Source: Enterobacter sp. C2 (GTDB lineage Bacteria; Pseudomonadota; Gammaproteobacteria; Enterobacterales; Enterobacteriaceae). From it: a stretch of DNA of 64,000 nt. Under the pieces are notes generated by a model. That model worked only from the letters and a program-made list of their open reading frames with translations. It had not been told where the DNA came from and did no database searches. A program made the translations under genes and the position numbers. The stretch covers positions 372,001 to 436,000 of the forward strand of contig NZ_CP082269.1 of the NCBI RefSeq assembly GCF_019880405.1, given 5' to 3'. Positions 11,937-26,831 of the stretch are shown one piece after another (the stretch's first letter is position 1; each line of letters opens with the position of its first letter).

Positions 11937-12411
11937 AGTTACCTCGTCAAAACAGAAGTTATAGAGATGACTTTGGTAGCTTTAGAGGCCCGGCGCAAGC
12001 CCTTTACACGCCAAAATTTAAGCAGATCGCACAGGATCTCAGCATAAAGAGTGAAAAAGCGGCGGTCGGAAAAAAAGATCCAAAAAAGGGTTGTGCAAAA
12101 AAATGGGATCCCTATAATGCGCCTCCATCGAAACGGCAAACGTGAATCACTTCACGGAAACAGCCGGTCCGGTTGAAGAGAAAAAATTCTGAAATTGAGG
12201 GTTGACTCTGAAAGAGGAAAACGTATTATACGGGACCTCGCAACGGTGAGCGAAAGCCGCGTTGCACTGCTCTTTAACAATTTATCAGACAATCTGTGTG
12301 GGCACTCGAAGACATGGATTCTTAACGTCGCAAGACGCTAAATGAATACCAAGTCTCTGGAGTGAACATACGTAATTCATTACGAAGTTTAATTCTAAGA
12401 GCATCAAACTT
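11937..12411 (+). promoter_or_regulatory. rRNA operon promoter and leader region
   Basis: This 475 bp gene-free stretch controls the rRNA operon. P1 has TTGTGC (12091-12096) and TATAAT (12113-12118) with a 16 bp spacer and a GC-rich discriminator; the A-rich run at 12070-12090 looks like an UP element. P2 has TTGACT (12202-12207), a 16 bp spacer and TATTAT (12224-12229). The antitermination signals follow: a boxB stem GCAACG/CGTTGC (12240-12265) and boxA TGCTCTTTAACA (12268-12279). Fis sites are expected upstream of P1 but I cannot fix their positions. Confidence 0.9.
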
Positions 12412-13952
<1,541 letters not shown>

Positions 13953-14036
13953 CCTGAAAGAACCTGCTTCGCAGTGTCCACACAGATTGTCTGATAGATG
14001 TAGAGAAGCAAGGCGTCTAACGATTGAGACTTTAGT

Positions 14037-14112
14037 GTCCCCTTCGTCTAGAGGCCCAGGACACCGCCCTTTCACGGCGGTAACAGGGGTTCGAATCCCC
14101 TAGGGGACGCCA
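14037..14112 (+). tRNA. tRNA-Glu (TTC)
   Basis: 76 bases with encoded CCA. The acceptor stem GTCCCC pairs with GGGGAC, the T loop is TTCGAAT, and the anticodon TTC is at 14071-14073 between CCGCC and GGCGG. It lies in the 16S-23S spacer, as in the E. coli rrnB-type operons. Confidence 0.98.
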
Positions 14113-14335
14113 CTTGCTGGTTTGTGAGTGAAAGTCACCCGCCTATATATCTCAAAACTGATTCCGTTACGTAAGTAGCGAGTCACGTTTGAGATATTTG
14201 CTCTTTAAAAATCTGGATCAAGCTGAAAATTGAAACGACACACTGTTTCCTTTCTCCGTAATAAGAAAGGAAGATGCGGTGTGTTCGAGTCTCTCAAATT
14301 TTTGCAATCAGAAGTGAAACATCTTCGGGTTGTGA
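14113..14335 (+). other. 16S-23S spacer with boxA
   Basis: 223 bp between tRNA-Glu and 23S. A boxA-like TGCTCTTTAAAA lies at 14199-14210, matching the spacer antitermination site in E. coli. The rest contains the half-stems that pair around 23S for RNase III cleavage. No gene is seen. Confidence 0.8.
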
Positions 14336-17237
<2,902 letters not shown>

Positions 17238-17329
17238 ACAACGCCGAAGATGTTTTGGCGGATTTGAGTGACGATTTTCAGCTGATACAGATTACATCAC
17301 TGCGCGAAAGCGGGGTGATAAACAGAATT

Positions 17330-17449
17330 TGCCTGGCGGCACTAGCGCGGTGGTCCCACCTGACCCCATGCCGAACTCAGAAGTGAAACGCCGTAGCGCC
17401 GATGGTAGTGTGGGGTCTCCCCATGCGAGAGTAGGGAACTGCCAGGCAT
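17330..17449 (+). rRNA. 5S ribosomal RNA, first copy
   Basis: 120 bases from TGCCTGGCGGCACTAGCG to GAACTGCCAGGCAT, with the ends pairing as helix I. By eye it is identical to the second copy at 17576. Confidence 0.98.
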
Positions 17450-17461
17450 CAAATTAAGCGT

Positions 17462-17537
17462 GCTGATATGGCTCAGTTGGTAGAGCGCACCCTTGGTAAG
17501 GGTGAGGTCCCCAGTTCGACTCTGGGTATCAGCACCA
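17462..17537 (+). tRNA. tRNA-Thr (GGT)
   Basis: 76 bases with encoded CCA; GCTGATA pairs with TATCAGC and the anticodon loop TTGGTAA carries GGT. Located between two 5S genes, the position of thrV in E. coli rrnD. Confidence 0.97.
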
Positions 17538-17575
17538 CTTTTTAGTGGTTAAAGTTCGGCACATAGTAAAGAATT

Positions 17576-17695
17576 TGCCTGGCGGCACTAGCGCGGTGGT
17601 CCCACCTGACCCCATGCCGAACTCAGAAGTGAAACGCCGTAGCGCCGATGGTAGTGTGGGGTCTCCCCATGCGAGAGTAGGGAACTGCCAGGCAT
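17576..17695 (+). rRNA. 5S ribosomal RNA, second copy
   Basis: 120 bases, identical by eye to the copy at 17330. The arrangement 5S, tRNA-Thr, 5S matches rrnD of E. coli (rrfD-thrV-rrfF). Confidence 0.98.
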
Positions 17696-17707
17696 CAAAT
17701 AAAGCAG

Positions 17708-17734
17708 AAGGCCATCCGTAAGGATGGCCTTTTT
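17708..17734 (+). terminator. rRNA operon terminator
   Basis: AAGGCCATCC (17708-17717), a GTAA loop and GGATGGCC run into five T residues. It lies 13 bp after the second 5S gene. Confidence 0.95.
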
Positions 17735-17747
17735 GCGTTGTGGTATT

Positions 17748-17830
17748 AAACGCCGGGCGGCATTGTATTTGCCCGTCCTGCGGCCCGAAAGCCTCAGTAG
17801 GCCGGGCAAGCGTAGCGCCGCCCGGCAATA
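17748..17830. repeat. REP/BIME repeat pair
   Basis: GCCGGGCGGC at 17752-17761 and its complement at 17817-17826 bracket two REP-like palindromic units (GGCCGGGCAAGCGTAGCG is the second). It sits between the rrn terminator and the end of yhdZ, the usual extragenic position for BIMEs. Confidence 0.85.
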
Positions 17831-17835
17831 CGATC

Positions 17836-18594
17836 CTAATGAATAACCTGCGAGAGAAACGCGCGGGTACGTTCTGATTTCGGATGGGCAAAGAACTCTT
17901 CAGGCGCGGCCTGCTCGACGATCTCTCCGCGATCCATAAAGATCACGCGGTCAGCAACCGTGCGGGCAAAACCCATCTCGTGCGTTACACACAGCATGGT
18001 CATGCCTGACTCCGCCAAACCAATCATGGTATCGAGCACCTCCTTAACCATCTCCGGATCCAGCGCAGAGGTGGGCTCATCAAACAGCATGATTTTAGGC
18101 TTCATGCAGAGTGAGCGGGCAATCGCAACGCGCTGCTGCTGCCCGCCCGAGATCTGACCGGGGAACTTATGCGCATGCTCGGCAATACGCACGCGCTCAA
18201 GATAGTGCATCGCCAGCGCTTCGGCCTCTTTCTTCGGCATTTTACGCACCCAGATAGGCGCGAGAGTGCAGTTCTGCAACACCGTCAGGTGCGGAAAGAG
18301 ATTAAAGTGTTGAAACACCATCCCCACTTCCTGGCGTACTTTCTCAATATTGCGGATATCTTCATTCAGTTCGATGCCATCCACAACGATACGGCCCTGC
18401 TGATGCTCTTCCAGATGGTTAATGCAGCGAATGGTGGTTGATTTACCCGATCCGGAAGGGCCGCAAAGTACAATACGCTCCCCCTGTTTTACGTTCAGGT
18501 TGATGTCTTTCAGTACATGGAACTGCCCGTACCACTTATTTACGTTCTCAAGCGTAATCATCGCGTCGGCAGGTTGCATAGTCATATTACTCAT
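17836..18594 (-). CDS. yhdZ: polar amino acid ABC transporter, ATPase
   Basis: 252 residues. Walker A is GPSGSGKST (about 45-53), the signature is [15 protein letters not shown], Walker B is [14 protein letters not shown], and the switch His is in CVTHEMG. It belongs to the GlnQ/AapP group that energises polar amino acid uptake. It is the last gene of the yhdWXYZ operon, 8 bp after yhdY. The exact substrate cannot be read from sequence. Confidence 0.96.
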   Translation of the reverse strand: MSNMTMQPADAMITLENVNKWYGQFHVLKDINLNVKQGERIVLCGPSGSGKSTTIRCINHLEEHQQGRIVVDGIELNEDIRNIEKVRQEVGMVFQHFNLFPHLTVLQNCTLAPIWVRKMPKKEAEALAMHYLERVRIAEHAHKFPGQISGGQQQRVAIARSLCMKPKIMLFDEPTSALDPEMVKEVLDTMIGLAESGMTMLCVTHEMGFARTVADRVIFMDRGEIVEQAAPEEFFAHPKSERTRAFLSQVIH

Positions 18595-18602
18595 GGTGAT
18601 CC

Positions 18603-19709
18603 TCAGTGCGGTGTACGCCCGGTGTTAAAGCGCCTCTCCAGATGCTGGCTATAGCGCGACATGCTAAAACAGAAAATCCAGTAGACCAGTGCGGCAAAAA
18701 CATAGCCTTCTGTCGACATCCCCAGCCACTCGGGATCGACCGTCGCCTGCTGCACGCTGCTAAAGAGATCGAACAGGCCGATGATGATCACCAGGCTCGT
18801 ATCCTTAAAGAGGGCGATGATTGTGTTCACCAGACCAGGAATCACCATCTTCAGCGCCTGAGGCAGGATCACCAGCCCCTGGGTTTTCCAGTAACCCAGC
18901 GCCAGTGATTCAGCGGCTTCATACTGCCCTTTGGGCAGCGCCTGCAGCCCGCCTCGTACCACCTCGGCCACATAGGCCGACTGGAACAGAATCACCCCTA
19001 CCAGCGCCCGCACCAGCTTATCAATGCTGGTCCCTTCCGACATGAACAGCGGCAGCATCACCGAGGACATAAACAGCACGGTGATCAGCGGTACGCCTCG
19101 CCAGAATTCAATAAAAATCACAGACAGAATGCGTACCACCGGCATGGTTGAGCGTCGGCCAAGGGCAAGTAAGATCCCCAGCGGCAACGCGCCAGCAATG
19201 CCCACGGAAGCGATGATCAATGTCAGCGTCAGGCCGCCCCACTGGCGTGTTTCGACACGCTCCAGCCCGAGAAACCCCCCGTACATCAGCCCCCAGACGA
19301 CCAGCGGATAGATCACGGCCCAGCAGGCAATGTAGCGTCCACGTTTGGGCAACGCATTCAAGAACATCGGTATAATCGAGAGCAGGCCAATCACCAGCGC
19401 GGTATTGATGCGCCAGCGCTCGTCATGAGGATAGAGCCCATACATAAACTGGCCGAATCGTTCATGAATGAAGACCCAGCAGGCGCCCTCCTTGGTGCAG
19501 TCCGCACGGGTAGTACCAACCCAGTTAGCCTGGAACAGCGCCCAGTTCAGTAGGGGAGGAATGAGCTCCCACATCAGCCACAGTGCGACCAGCGTCAGCA
19601 GGCCATTCGACCAGCTGGAGAACAGATTTTTTCGCGCCCACTGGAGATAGCGTCCAGTACCGGCACGTGCCGGGCGCGCGGGGTGAGACAGAAGTGCTTT
19701 TGTCATCAT
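18603..19709 (-). CDS. yhdY: polar amino acid ABC transporter, permease (AapM/YhdY-like)
   Basis: 368 residues with several membrane helices. The N-terminal part (about 30-150) holds extra helices and a periplasmic loop; the HisM-type domain with the EAA loop ([23 protein letters not shown]) is at about 260-290. It pairs with YhdX to form the inner-membrane channel. It is 6 bp from yhdX. Confidence 0.95.
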   Translation of the reverse strand: MMTKALLSHPARPARAGTGRYLQWARKNLFSSWSNGLLTLVALWLMWELIPPLLNWALFQANWVGTTRADCTKEGACWVFIHERFGQFMYGLYPHDERWRINTALVIGLLSIIPMFLNALPKRGRYIACWAVIYPLVVWGLMYGGFLGLERVETRQWGGLTLTLIIASVGIAGALPLGILLALGRRSTMPVVRILSVIFIEFWRGVPLITVLFMSSVMLPLFMSEGTSIDKLVRALVGVILFQSAYVAEVVRGGLQALPKGQYEAAESLALGYWKTQGLVILPQALKMVIPGLVNTIIALFKDTSLVIIIGLFDLFSSVQQATVDPEWLGMSTEGYVFAALVYWIFCFSMSRYSQHLERRFNTGRTPH

Positions 19710-19715
19710 GGCTCC

Positions 19716-20897
19716 TTAGCGCTCGACCAGGGCGATACGGCGGTTATAGATATTCATTAGCAGGGAGATCGTCAGGCTAATAATCAGGTAGACCGACATC
19801 GTGATAGCAATCGTCTCAATAGCCTGCCCGGTTTGGTTCAGCACCGTTCCGGCAAACAATGACACCATATCGGGATAACCTATTGCAGCCGCCAGCGACG
19901 AGTTCTTCACAATGTTGAGATACTGGCTAGTCAGTGGTGGAATGATCACCCGCATCGCCTGCGGGATAATGACCTGGCGCAGCGTCACCGGGTTAGGCAA
20001 ACCCAGCGAGCGTGCGGCCTCATGCTGACCAAAGGGCACCGACTGAATGCCCGAGCGGATGATTTCAGCAATAAACGCGGAGGTATAAACCGACAGGGCC
20101 AGGGTCAACGCCGCCAGTTCCGGAATTAGCGCCATTCCGCCACGGAAGTTAAAGCCGCGCAGCTCGGGGACATCCCAGTGTAGTGCCGCACCGAACAGCC
20201 AATGAGAGAGCAGCGGCAGCAGAATAATCAACCCGAGCGCGGTTGGCCATGTCCGCCGCAGCTGGCCGGTTTTCATCTGATGCGTTCGGTTGAAGCGGTA
20301 CAGCCCCACGGTAATGGCGACGGCAATCAGCACCGCTACGATGAAACCAACGATGCCTTCGCCAAGCGCAGGGGCCGGAATATAGAGACCACGGTTACTG
20401 AGGAACGCCAGATCAAAAGCGCTTACCGCCTGACGCGGCCCCGGCAGGTTGCGCAGCACGGCAAAATACCAGAAGAAGATCTGCAGCAGCGGCGGGATAT
20501 TACGGAAGGTTTCGATATAGATCGTCGACAGCTTGCGCAGCAGCCAGTTTTCAGACAGGCGTGCAAGGCCGAGGAAGAACCCCAGAAACGAGGCAAAAAC
20601 AATACAAAGAGCAGAGACCAGCAGCGTATTGAGCAGGCCGACCAGGAATACGCGACCATAGGTATCACCCTGCTCATAATCGATCAGATGCTGAACGATA
20701 CCGAATCCGGCGCCGCGATCGAGAAAGGCAAAGCCGGAGGTGATACCTCGGTTGCTCAGGTTAGTAACGGTGTTGTGTATCAAATAGATCGCGACGCTGA
20801 CAACGGCCACGATAGCGATGATCTGAAACAGCCAGGCGCGAACCGCGGGGTTAGAAAGGGAGAACGATCCTTTAACGGTTGGGCGGCGTTGGGACAT
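19716..20897 (-). CDS. yhdX: polar amino acid ABC transporter, permease (AapQ/YhdX-like)
   Basis: 393 residues, the E. coli length. Membrane helices begin at about residue 19 (AWLFQIIAIVAVVSVAIYLI). The ABC permease EAA loop is HEAARSLGLPNPVTLRQVIIPQAM at about 293-316. It is encoded between the binding protein and YhdY, with an 85 bp gap after yhdW. Confidence 0.95.
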   Translation of the reverse strand: MSQRRPTVKGSFSLSNPAVRAWLFQIIAIVAVVSVAIYLIHNTVTNLSNRGITSGFAFLDRGAGFGIVQHLIDYEQGDTYGRVFLVGLLNTLLVSALCIVFASFLGFFLGLARLSENWLLRKLSTIYIETFRNIPPLLQIFFWYFAVLRNLPGPRQAVSAFDLAFLSNRGLYIPAPALGEGIVGFIVAVLIAVAITVGLYRFNRTHQMKTGQLRRTWPTALGLIILLPLLSHWLFGAALHWDVPELRGFNFRGGMALIPELAALTLALSVYTSAFIAEIIRSGIQSVPFGQHEAARSLGLPNPVTLRQVIIPQAMRVIIPPLTSQYLNIVKNSSLAAAIGYPDMVSLFAGTVLNQTGQAIETIAITMSVYLIISLTISLLMNIYNRRIALVER

Positions 20898-20982
20898 AGG
20901 AAAACCTCGGTAACCTTGACTCTGGACTGGGCACTGCCTGCGCAGTGCCCGTTACAGCACTCTACCTTAGCGTGCCGGTAGC

Positions 20983-22008
20983 TTAGCGCACCGGCGGCGC
21001 GTACTGGATCCCGCCGTTGTTCCAGAGGTTGTTCTGACCGCGTTTAATCTTCAGCGGGCTTTCCGAGCCCACGTTACGCTCGAAGATTTCAGCGTAGTTA
21101 CCCACTTTTTTGATGATGTTGTAGGCCCATTTGTTATCAAGCTTCAGATCCTTGCCGTAGTCGCCCTCTTTGCCTAACAGATGCGCCATATCTGGAGTTG
21201 CTGGATTAGCCGCTTTCTCATCAACGTTTTTAGAGGTGATGCCCATCTCTTCTGCGTTCAGCATCGCGAACAGGGTCCAGCGAACAATAGAGAACCACTC
21301 TTCGTCGCCGCGGCGAACCACCGGGCCCAGAGGCTCTTTAGAGATGACTTCCGGCAGAACGATCCACTCACCCGGCGTGCTCAGCTTGATGCGCAGCGCA
21401 TAGAGCTGGGACTGGTCAGAGGCCAGAGTATCGCAGCGGCCGGATTCCAGCGCCTTCGCAGACTCATCGGAGCGATCAAAGGTAACCGGGGTATACTTCA
21501 TGTTGTTGGATTTGAAATAGTCCGCCACGTTCAGCTCGGTATCGGTACCGGCCTGGATACAGACGGTAGCGCCGTCCAGCTCTTTGGCACTCTTCAGGCC
21601 CGCTTTATTGTGGGTCAGGAAGCCGATGCCGTCATAGTAGGTCACACCGGTGAACGCCATGCCCATGCCCGCATCGCGAGAGGAGGTCCAGGTAGTATTA
21701 CGCGACAGCACGTCGACTTCTCCGGACTGCAGGGCGGTGAAGCGCTCTTTGGCCGTCAGCGGGGTATACTTCACTTTAGTATCATCGCCAAAAACGGCAG
21801 CAGCGACGCCACGGCACATGTCTACATCAATCCCGGTAAACTTGCCGTTGGCATCTGCATAGGAGAAACCTGGCAGGCCGTCGCTGATACCGCACTGCAC
21901 AAAGCCTTTACTCTTTACGGCATCCAGCGTTGCGCCAGCATGCGCCTGGTTTACAACAGCAAACAGCGCACCGGCGGCAGCCAGGCTGGCGATTGTCATT
22001 TTTTTCAT
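20983..22008 (-). CDS. yhdW: amino acid ABC transporter, periplasmic binding protein
   Basis: 341 residues with a Sec signal peptide (MKKMTIASLAAAGALFAVVNQAHA, cleavage after AHA). The mature protein is a type II periplasmic solute-binding protein of the AapJ family (LDAVKSKGFVQCGISDGLPGFSYAD, GIDVDMCRGVAAAVFGDD). The frame is intact. First gene of yhdWXYZ; an 85 bp gap to yhdX contains an inverted repeat that could act as an intercistronic stabiliser. Confidence 0.96.
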   Translation of the reverse strand: MKKMTIASLAAAGALFAVVNQAHAGATLDAVKSKGFVQCGISDGLPGFSYADANGKFTGIDVDMCRGVAAAVFGDDTKVKYTPLTAKERFTALQSGEVDVLSRNTTWTSSRDAGMGMAFTGVTYYDGIGFLTHNKAGLKSAKELDGATVCIQAGTDTELNVADYFKSNNMKYTPVTFDRSDESAKALESGRCDTLASDQSQLYALRIKLSTPGEWIVLPEVISKEPLGPVVRRGDEEWFSIVRWTLFAMLNAEEMGITSKNVDEKAANPATPDMAHLLGKEGDYGKDLKLDNKWAYNIIKKVGNYAEIFERNVGSESPLKIKRGQNNLWNNGGIQYAPPVR

Positions 22009-22309
22009 AATGCATCCTGTGTGGCGAAATTATTGTTATAAAGAGGCGCTTGGGAGGCGCCTGAAACCTGTCTGTGGCGTTGGCCATACTCTTTAAAGCA
22101 AAGGTAGTGCCAGGTTTGCGGAAGGCGGAAAAGGGGCGTTCTCCCCGCAATATGCAGAGTGTAGACAGGAAAAAAGAGAGAAAGCGCACTGAAATAGGGC
22201 GAAAAGTTAACCGACGCCACAAAACAGAGCAAAATAGTTTCGCTACGTGAGGATTGCACCAGGCAGGAGCAAAAAAGAAGGCGTGGGGGGAGTCACGCCT
22301 TGAGTCAGA
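22009..22309. promoter_or_regulatory. leader region upstream of yhdW and terminator of yhdV
   Basis: 301 bp without a gene. On the minus strand, an AGGCGC/GCGCCT hairpin (22044-22062) lies in the yhdW leader, 36 bp before the start codon. At 22271-22301 an AAGGCGTG/CACGCCTT stem followed by a T-rich run on the minus strand is a rho-independent terminator for yhdV. I could not identify the yhdW promoter with confidence. Confidence 0.6.
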
Positions 22310-22531
22310 TTATTTGGTTAAGGCCACAATACCCAGCGTCAGGCCAGCAATCGCGGCAGCACCGCCAGCAACCGCCCCTGCGGTTTCCCAGTTATCCTGA
22401 GTGGTGCCTTTCATGCAGGTATTGGTATGCACAAGTCGGCCCTGATCGTCATAGGTTGGTACACACGGAGAATCATGGGCACAGCCTGCAAGAACGGTAG
22501 ATAACAGTGCAACGGCAATGAATTTTTTCAT
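22310..22531 (-). CDS. yhdV: small lipoprotein YhdV
   Basis: 73 residues from MKKFIAVALLSTVLAGCAHDSPC, the E. coli length; a start four codons upstream is less likely. A lipobox LAGC gives a lipidated Cys17. The mature part has two further Cys residues and a glycine/alanine-rich hydrophobic tail (GAVAGGAAAIAGLTLGIVAL) resembling a glycine-zipper segment. Function unknown. Confidence 0.9.
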   Translation of the reverse strand: MKKFIAVALLSTVLAGCAHDSPCVPTYDDQGRLVHTNTCMKGTTQDNWETAGAVAGGAAAIAGLTLGIVALTK

Positions 22532-22694
22532 GGTCACATTCACCTCATTTATGTGAATGGCGGTATTGTACCATTGGTTGCGGCTGGCACTTATGCCTCT
22601 ATTCTTACAAAGCGTGTCTAATGTAAAAAAGATGGAGAGAAATGGCTGCAGATAGCAGATTAAGGAGAAAAGATGGAGCTGAAGCGCTGTGAGG

Positions 22695-23339
22695 TTATGC
22701 GCTTAGCTTCGCTTTTCGTTCATCAGGCATCGTGCGCAGCATAACCAGCAGGCCCTCAACTAACTGGGGAGCCAGTGTGGCAAGGTCGAAACATTTGCCC
22801 AGCATCAGCCAGTTTTTAACAATTCCGCTCAGGTACCCCTGAATGATAATCAGCGCTGTTTCCACGCTGCCGCTCAAAAACTGCGGATCCTGCTGCTGGC
22901 ATTTCTCTAACATTTCGGCAACGTTTGCAGGATTAAAAAACAGACGTTCACGTATTTCCGCTTCCGACGTCATATTTTGTGTAAATTCGCATTTATGGTA
23001 AAGAATTTCTACGAGTGCTTGTTCGAAAGGGCTTTTTGCAATTAAACGCAGCGCCTCTGTTACGCTATGACGGAATAACCCTTGTGGATCGTCGCTAAAA
23101 TGTAACCGTGTTTTACGATCTAACCGCTCTCTTAGCGGCCGTTGCTCCTGCCAGATTGCGTTAAATAGTTCTATTTTATTTGTAAAATGCCAGTAAATAG
23201 CACCGCGTGTCATATTTGCTGCGCAGGCGATATCATCGAGCGTTGTATTGGAATAGCCCTGCTGCGCGAATGTTAAAATAGCCGTGTCAATTAATAGCTG
23301 CCGTGTTTTGGCTGCCTCTTCTTTTGTCTTTTTCGCCAT
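22695..23339 (-). CDS. acrS: TetR-family regulator of the RND efflux cluster
   Basis: 214 residues from MAKKTKEEAAKTRQLLIDTA. The TetR helix-turn-helix is TTLDDIACAANMTRGAIYWHFTNK. The C-terminal half resembles AcrR/AcrS (ALVEILYHKCEF, IIQGYLSGIVKNWLML). E. coli AcrS (EnvR) represses acrAB and sits divergent from acrEF. The divergence from E. coli AcrS is considerable in the ligand domain, so the exact targets are uncertain. Confidence 0.88.
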   Translation of the reverse strand: MAKKTKEEAAKTRQLLIDTAILTFAQQGYSNTTLDDIACAANMTRGAIYWHFTNKIELFNAIWQEQRPLRERLDRKTRLHFSDDPQGLFRHSVTEALRLIAKSPFEQALVEILYHKCEFTQNMTSEAEIRERLFFNPANVAEMLEKCQQQDPQFLSGSVETALIIIQGYLSGIVKNWLMLGKCFDLATLAPQLVEGLLVMLRTMPDERKAKLSA

Positions 23340-23579
23340 GCATGTCACCGTCAGGCCAAAAGCGGGATTTACATTTGTTGAATAAAATATACCCGGGAAC
23401 GTACTATCTATCCTTGCATTTTTTTATTGTTCATTCAACATAGCGCCACTATTTTCGCTATGCGTTAATAAATATTCATTATATGAATGTTATTAAATAA
23501 AGTATTTATTTGGGTAATGAATGCTGACGCCATTCGGTAATAAAATCCGGTGATAAAAGAGAAAAGGTAATACGTTTAT
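23340..23579. promoter_or_regulatory. acrS / RND divergent control region
   Basis: 240 bp, strongly AT-rich (an H-NS-type composition). Two inverted copies of a TTGTTGAATRAA-like element, TGTTGAAT at 23376-23383 and ATTCAACA at 23433-23440, are candidate operators for AcrS. Promoters on both strands are expected here, but no single -35/-10 pair stands out. Confidence 0.45.
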
Positions 23580-26500
23580 ATGGCAAAGTTCTTTATCGAT
23601 CGCCCGATTTTCGCCTGGGTACTGGCGATTATCTTGATGCTGGCAGGTGCGCTGGCCGTCATTAAGCTGCCTGTCGCGCAGTATCCCACGATTGCGCCAC
23701 CCGCCATTGCCATTAACGCTACCTATCCCGGCGCGGATGCACAGACCGTGCAGGACACGGTCACCCAGGTGATCGAACAGAACATGAACGGCCTCGATAA
23801 CCTGATGTATATGTCCTCGACCAGTGACTCCTCGGGCGGCGTTACGGTCACCTTAACCTTTAATTCCGGGACCGATCCCGATATCGCCCAGGTTCAGGTG
23901 CAGAACAAGCTGCAGCTTGCCATGCCGCTGCTGCCGCAGGAGGTCCAGCAGCAGGGCATCAACGTCAAAAAATCGAGCAGCAACTTCCTGCTGGTCATGG
24001 GCTTTATTTCAGATGATGGCAGCATGTCGCAGGACGACATTGCCGACTACATCTCTTCCAATATCAAGGATCCGGTGAGCCGCACGGAAGGGGTCGGTGA
24101 TGTCCAGCTGTTTGGCGCGCAGTATGCGATGCGTATCTGGCTCGATCCCAGTAAGCTCAACCAATATCAGCTGACCACTCTCGACGTGGTTAACGAAATT
24201 AAAGCGCAGAACAGCCAGATTGCCGCCGGGCAGCTGGGGGGCACCCCTTCGCCAGCCACGCAGCAGCTCAACGCTTCAATTATCGCCCAGACCCGTCTGC
24301 GTACCCCGCAGGAGTTTGGCAACATTACCCTAAAAGTGCAGACCGATGGTTCGCGCGTGCTGCTACGCGACGTTGCCCGCATTGAACGCGGCGGTGAGAA
24401 CTACAACGTCGTGGCTCGCTATAATGGAAAACCCTCGGCGGGGCTGGGTATCAAGCTGGCGACGGGGGCGAATGCGCTCTCCACCGCCGATGCGGTAAAG
24501 CAGCAGATGGCGCACCTGCAATCCTATTTTCCGCACGGCCTGAAGCTGGTCTACAGCTACGACACGACGCCGTTCATCAACATCTCTATCCGGGAAGTGT
24601 TTAAAACGCTGTTTGAAGCAATTGTGCTGGTCTTTCTGGTGATGTATCTCTTCCTGCAAAACCTGCGTGCGACGCTGATCCCGACCATCGCCGTGCCGGT
24701 GGTGCTGCTGGGAACCTTTGCCGTGCTGGCGGCGTTTGGCTACTCCATCAATACACTCACCATGTTTGGCATGGTACTGGCCATCGGCCTGCTGGTGGAT
24801 GATGCCATTGTCGTCGTCGAAAACGTCGAGCGCGTGATGACTGATGAAGGGCTGCCGCCAAAGGAGGCCACGCAGAAGTCAATGAGCCAGATCCAGGGGG
24901 CGCTGGTAGGTATTGCGATGGTGCTCTCTGCGGTCTTTATTCCCATGGCCTTTTTTGGCGGATCGACCGGGGTCATCTACCGGCAGTTCTCTATCACCAT
25001 TGTCTCGGCGATGGCGCTCTCGGTGCTGGTCGCCCTGATCCTGACGCCCGCCCTGTGTGCAACACTGCTTAAGCCGGTGCAGCACGATAAGACCCATCGG
25101 CTGTTTACCCGCTTCAATCGCCTGTTTGAACAGAGCACCCGGCACTACACCGGCAGCGTGCAGAAGCTGCTCCACTGCACGGGGCGCTATATCGTTGTTT
25201 ATGTTGTGATCGTGATAGGAATGGCCGTGCTGTTCCTGCGGCTGCCGACCTCGTTTTTACCCGAAGAGGATCAGGGCGTGTTTCTGACGATGGTCACGCT
25301 GCCTGCCGGCGCGACGCAGGCGCGAACGGAAAAGATCATGCGCGAGGTAACGGATTACTATCTGACACATGAGAAAAACAACGTTGATTCTGTTTTTACC
25401 GTAACTGGCTTTGGTCTGAACGGTAAAGGGCAGAACAACGGCCTGGCCTTTGTACGCCTGATGCCGTGGGCCCAGCGTGAAGCGAAAGAGGATCGCGTTG
25501 CCGCTATCGTCAGCCGGGCCACGAAAGCCTTTAGCCGCATCAAGGATGGGATGGTTTTCGCCTTTAACCTGCCAGCCATTACTGAACTGGGCACCGCCAC
25601 CGGGTTCGACTTTGAGCTGATCGATCAGGCGGGGCTGGGCCATACGACGTTGACCGCCGCGCGTAACCAGCTGCTGATGCAGGCGGCGCAGCATCCGGAC
25701 ATGCTGGTCAGAACGCGGCCTAACGGCCTGGAAGATATGCCCCAGTTCAAGCTTAATGTCGATCAAGAGAAAGCCCAGGCGCTGGGCGTCTCGCTGAGCG
25801 ATATTAATAACACCATCGCCACCGCGTTGGGCAGCACCTACGTTAACGACTTTATTGATAACGGGCGCGTAAAAAAGGTCTATGCCCAGGCCGATGCCCC
25901 CTATCGCATGATGCCGGATGACATTAACACCTGGTACGTTCGCAACCAGGCTGGCGGTATGGTGCCGTTCTCCAGCTTCTCTAGCGCCCGTTGGGTCCAG
26001 GGTTCACCTCGGCTGGAACGCTATAACGGCCTGCCTTCTATGGAGATCCTCGGTGAGGCCGCGCCGGGCAAAAGCAGCGGTGAAGCGATGAAGCTCATGG
26101 AGACCCTGGCGTCGCAGCTCCCGGCTGGCGTGGGTTTTGACTGGACCGGGATGTCCTATCAGGAGCGGCTTTCAGGTAACCAGGCTCCGGCGCTGTACGC
26201 TATTTCGCTGGTGGTCGTTTTTCTCTGCCTCGCTGCCCTGTATGAGAGCTGGTCGATTCCCTTCTCGGTCATGTTGGTTGTGCCGCTGGGCGTCGTGGGG
26301 GCGCTGCTGGCGGCGAGCCTGCGCGGTCTGAGTAACGACGTCTATTTCCAGGTAGGCTTGCTCACCACCATTGGGCTATCGGCAAAAAATGCCATTCTGA
26401 TCGTCGAGTTTGCCAAGGACCTGATGGATAAAGAACACAAAAGCCTTATTGAAGCCACGCTGGAAGCGGTCAGAATGCGCCTGCGTCCCATTCTGATGAC

Positions 26501-26702
26501 CTCCCTGGCCTTTATTTTAGGCGTTATGCCGCTAGTGCTTAGTACCGGTGCAGGCAGCGGGGCGCAAAATGCGGTCGGTACGGGCGTAATGGGTGGAATG
26601 ATTGCGGCAACGCTGCTGGCAATATTCTTTGTGCCGGTATTTTTTGTCGTTGTCTGTCGGCGTTTAACACGAACGAGCCCCGCGAGTGTACAGCAGCAAT
26701 AA
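23580..26702 (+). CDS. RND multidrug efflux permease, AcrB/AcrF paralogue
   Basis: 1040 residues with the full RND layout: TM1 ([19 protein letters not shown]), a periplasmic porter domain, TM2-6 with the proton-relay pair in [18 protein letters not shown], a second porter domain, and TM8-12 with [17 protein letters not shown]. It is close to AcrF downstream (only four differences in the first 30 residues). It stands upstream of acrE without its own adaptor, so it must share AcrE or AcrA and TolC. It is not AcrD, whose N-terminal half differs. No equivalent lies here in E. coli K-12. Confidence 0.93.
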   Translation: MAKFFIDRPIFAWVLAIILMLAGALAVIKLPVAQYPTIAPPAIAINATYPGADAQTVQDTVTQVIEQNMNGLDNLMYMSSTSDSSGGVTVTLTFNSGTDPDIAQVQVQNKLQLAMPLLPQEVQQQGINVKKSSSNFLLVMGFISDDGSMSQDDIADYISSNIKDPVSRTEGVGDVQLFGAQYAMRIWLDPSKLNQYQLTTLDVVNEIKAQNSQIAAGQLGGTPSPATQQLNASIIAQTRLRTPQEFGNITLKVQTDGSRVLLRDVARIERGGENYNVVARYNGKPSAGLGIKLATGANALSTADAVKQQMAHLQSYFPHGLKLVYSYDTTPFINISIREVFKTLFEAIVLVFLVMYLFLQNLRATLIPTIAVPVVLLGTFAVLAAFGYSINTLTMFGMVLAIGLLVDDAIVVVENVERVMTDEGLPPKEATQKSMSQIQGALVGIAMVLSAVFIPMAFFGGSTGVIYRQFSITIVSAMALSVLVALILTPALCATLLKPVQHDKTHRLFTRFNRLFEQSTRHYTGSVQKLLHCTGRYIVVYVVIVIGMAVLFLRLPTSFLPEEDQGVFLTMVTLPAGATQARTEKIMREVTDYYLTHEKNNVDSVFTVTGFGLNGKGQNNGLAFVRLMPWAQREAKEDRVAAIVSRATKAFSRIKDGMVFAFNLPAITELGTATGFDFELIDQAGLGHTTLTAARNQLLMQAAQHPDMLVRTRPNGLEDMPQFKLNVDQEKAQALGVSLSDINNTIATALGSTYVNDFIDNGRVKKVYAQADAPYRMMPDDINTWYVRNQAGGMVPFSSFSSARWVQGSPRLERYNGLPSMEILGEAAPGKSSGEAMKLMETLASQLPAGVGFDWTGMSYQERLSGNQAPALYAISLVVVFLCLAALYESWSIPFSVMLVVPLGVVGALLAASLRGLSNDVYFQVGLLTTIGLSAKNAILIVEFAKDLMDKEHKSLIEATLEAVRMRLRPILMTSLAFILGVMPLVLSTGAGSGAQNAVGTGVMGGMIAATLLAIFFVPVFFVVVCRRLTRTSPASVQQQ

Positions 26703-26831
26703 CTCTTTCTCTTTCCGATGAGCCATTAATTATTCATCGGGCTGATTAAATAATTTCATTTATTGATATGAATTATTTTTTATCGTGGATTTTGCGGTTA
26801 GCGCCGTGCGTTGTGTTTTTGAGGAACTGCA

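Noticed and set aside
17330-17695. Two identical 5S genes as an assembly duplication
   Set aside because: 5S, tRNA-Thr, 5S is the normal rrnD arrangement.
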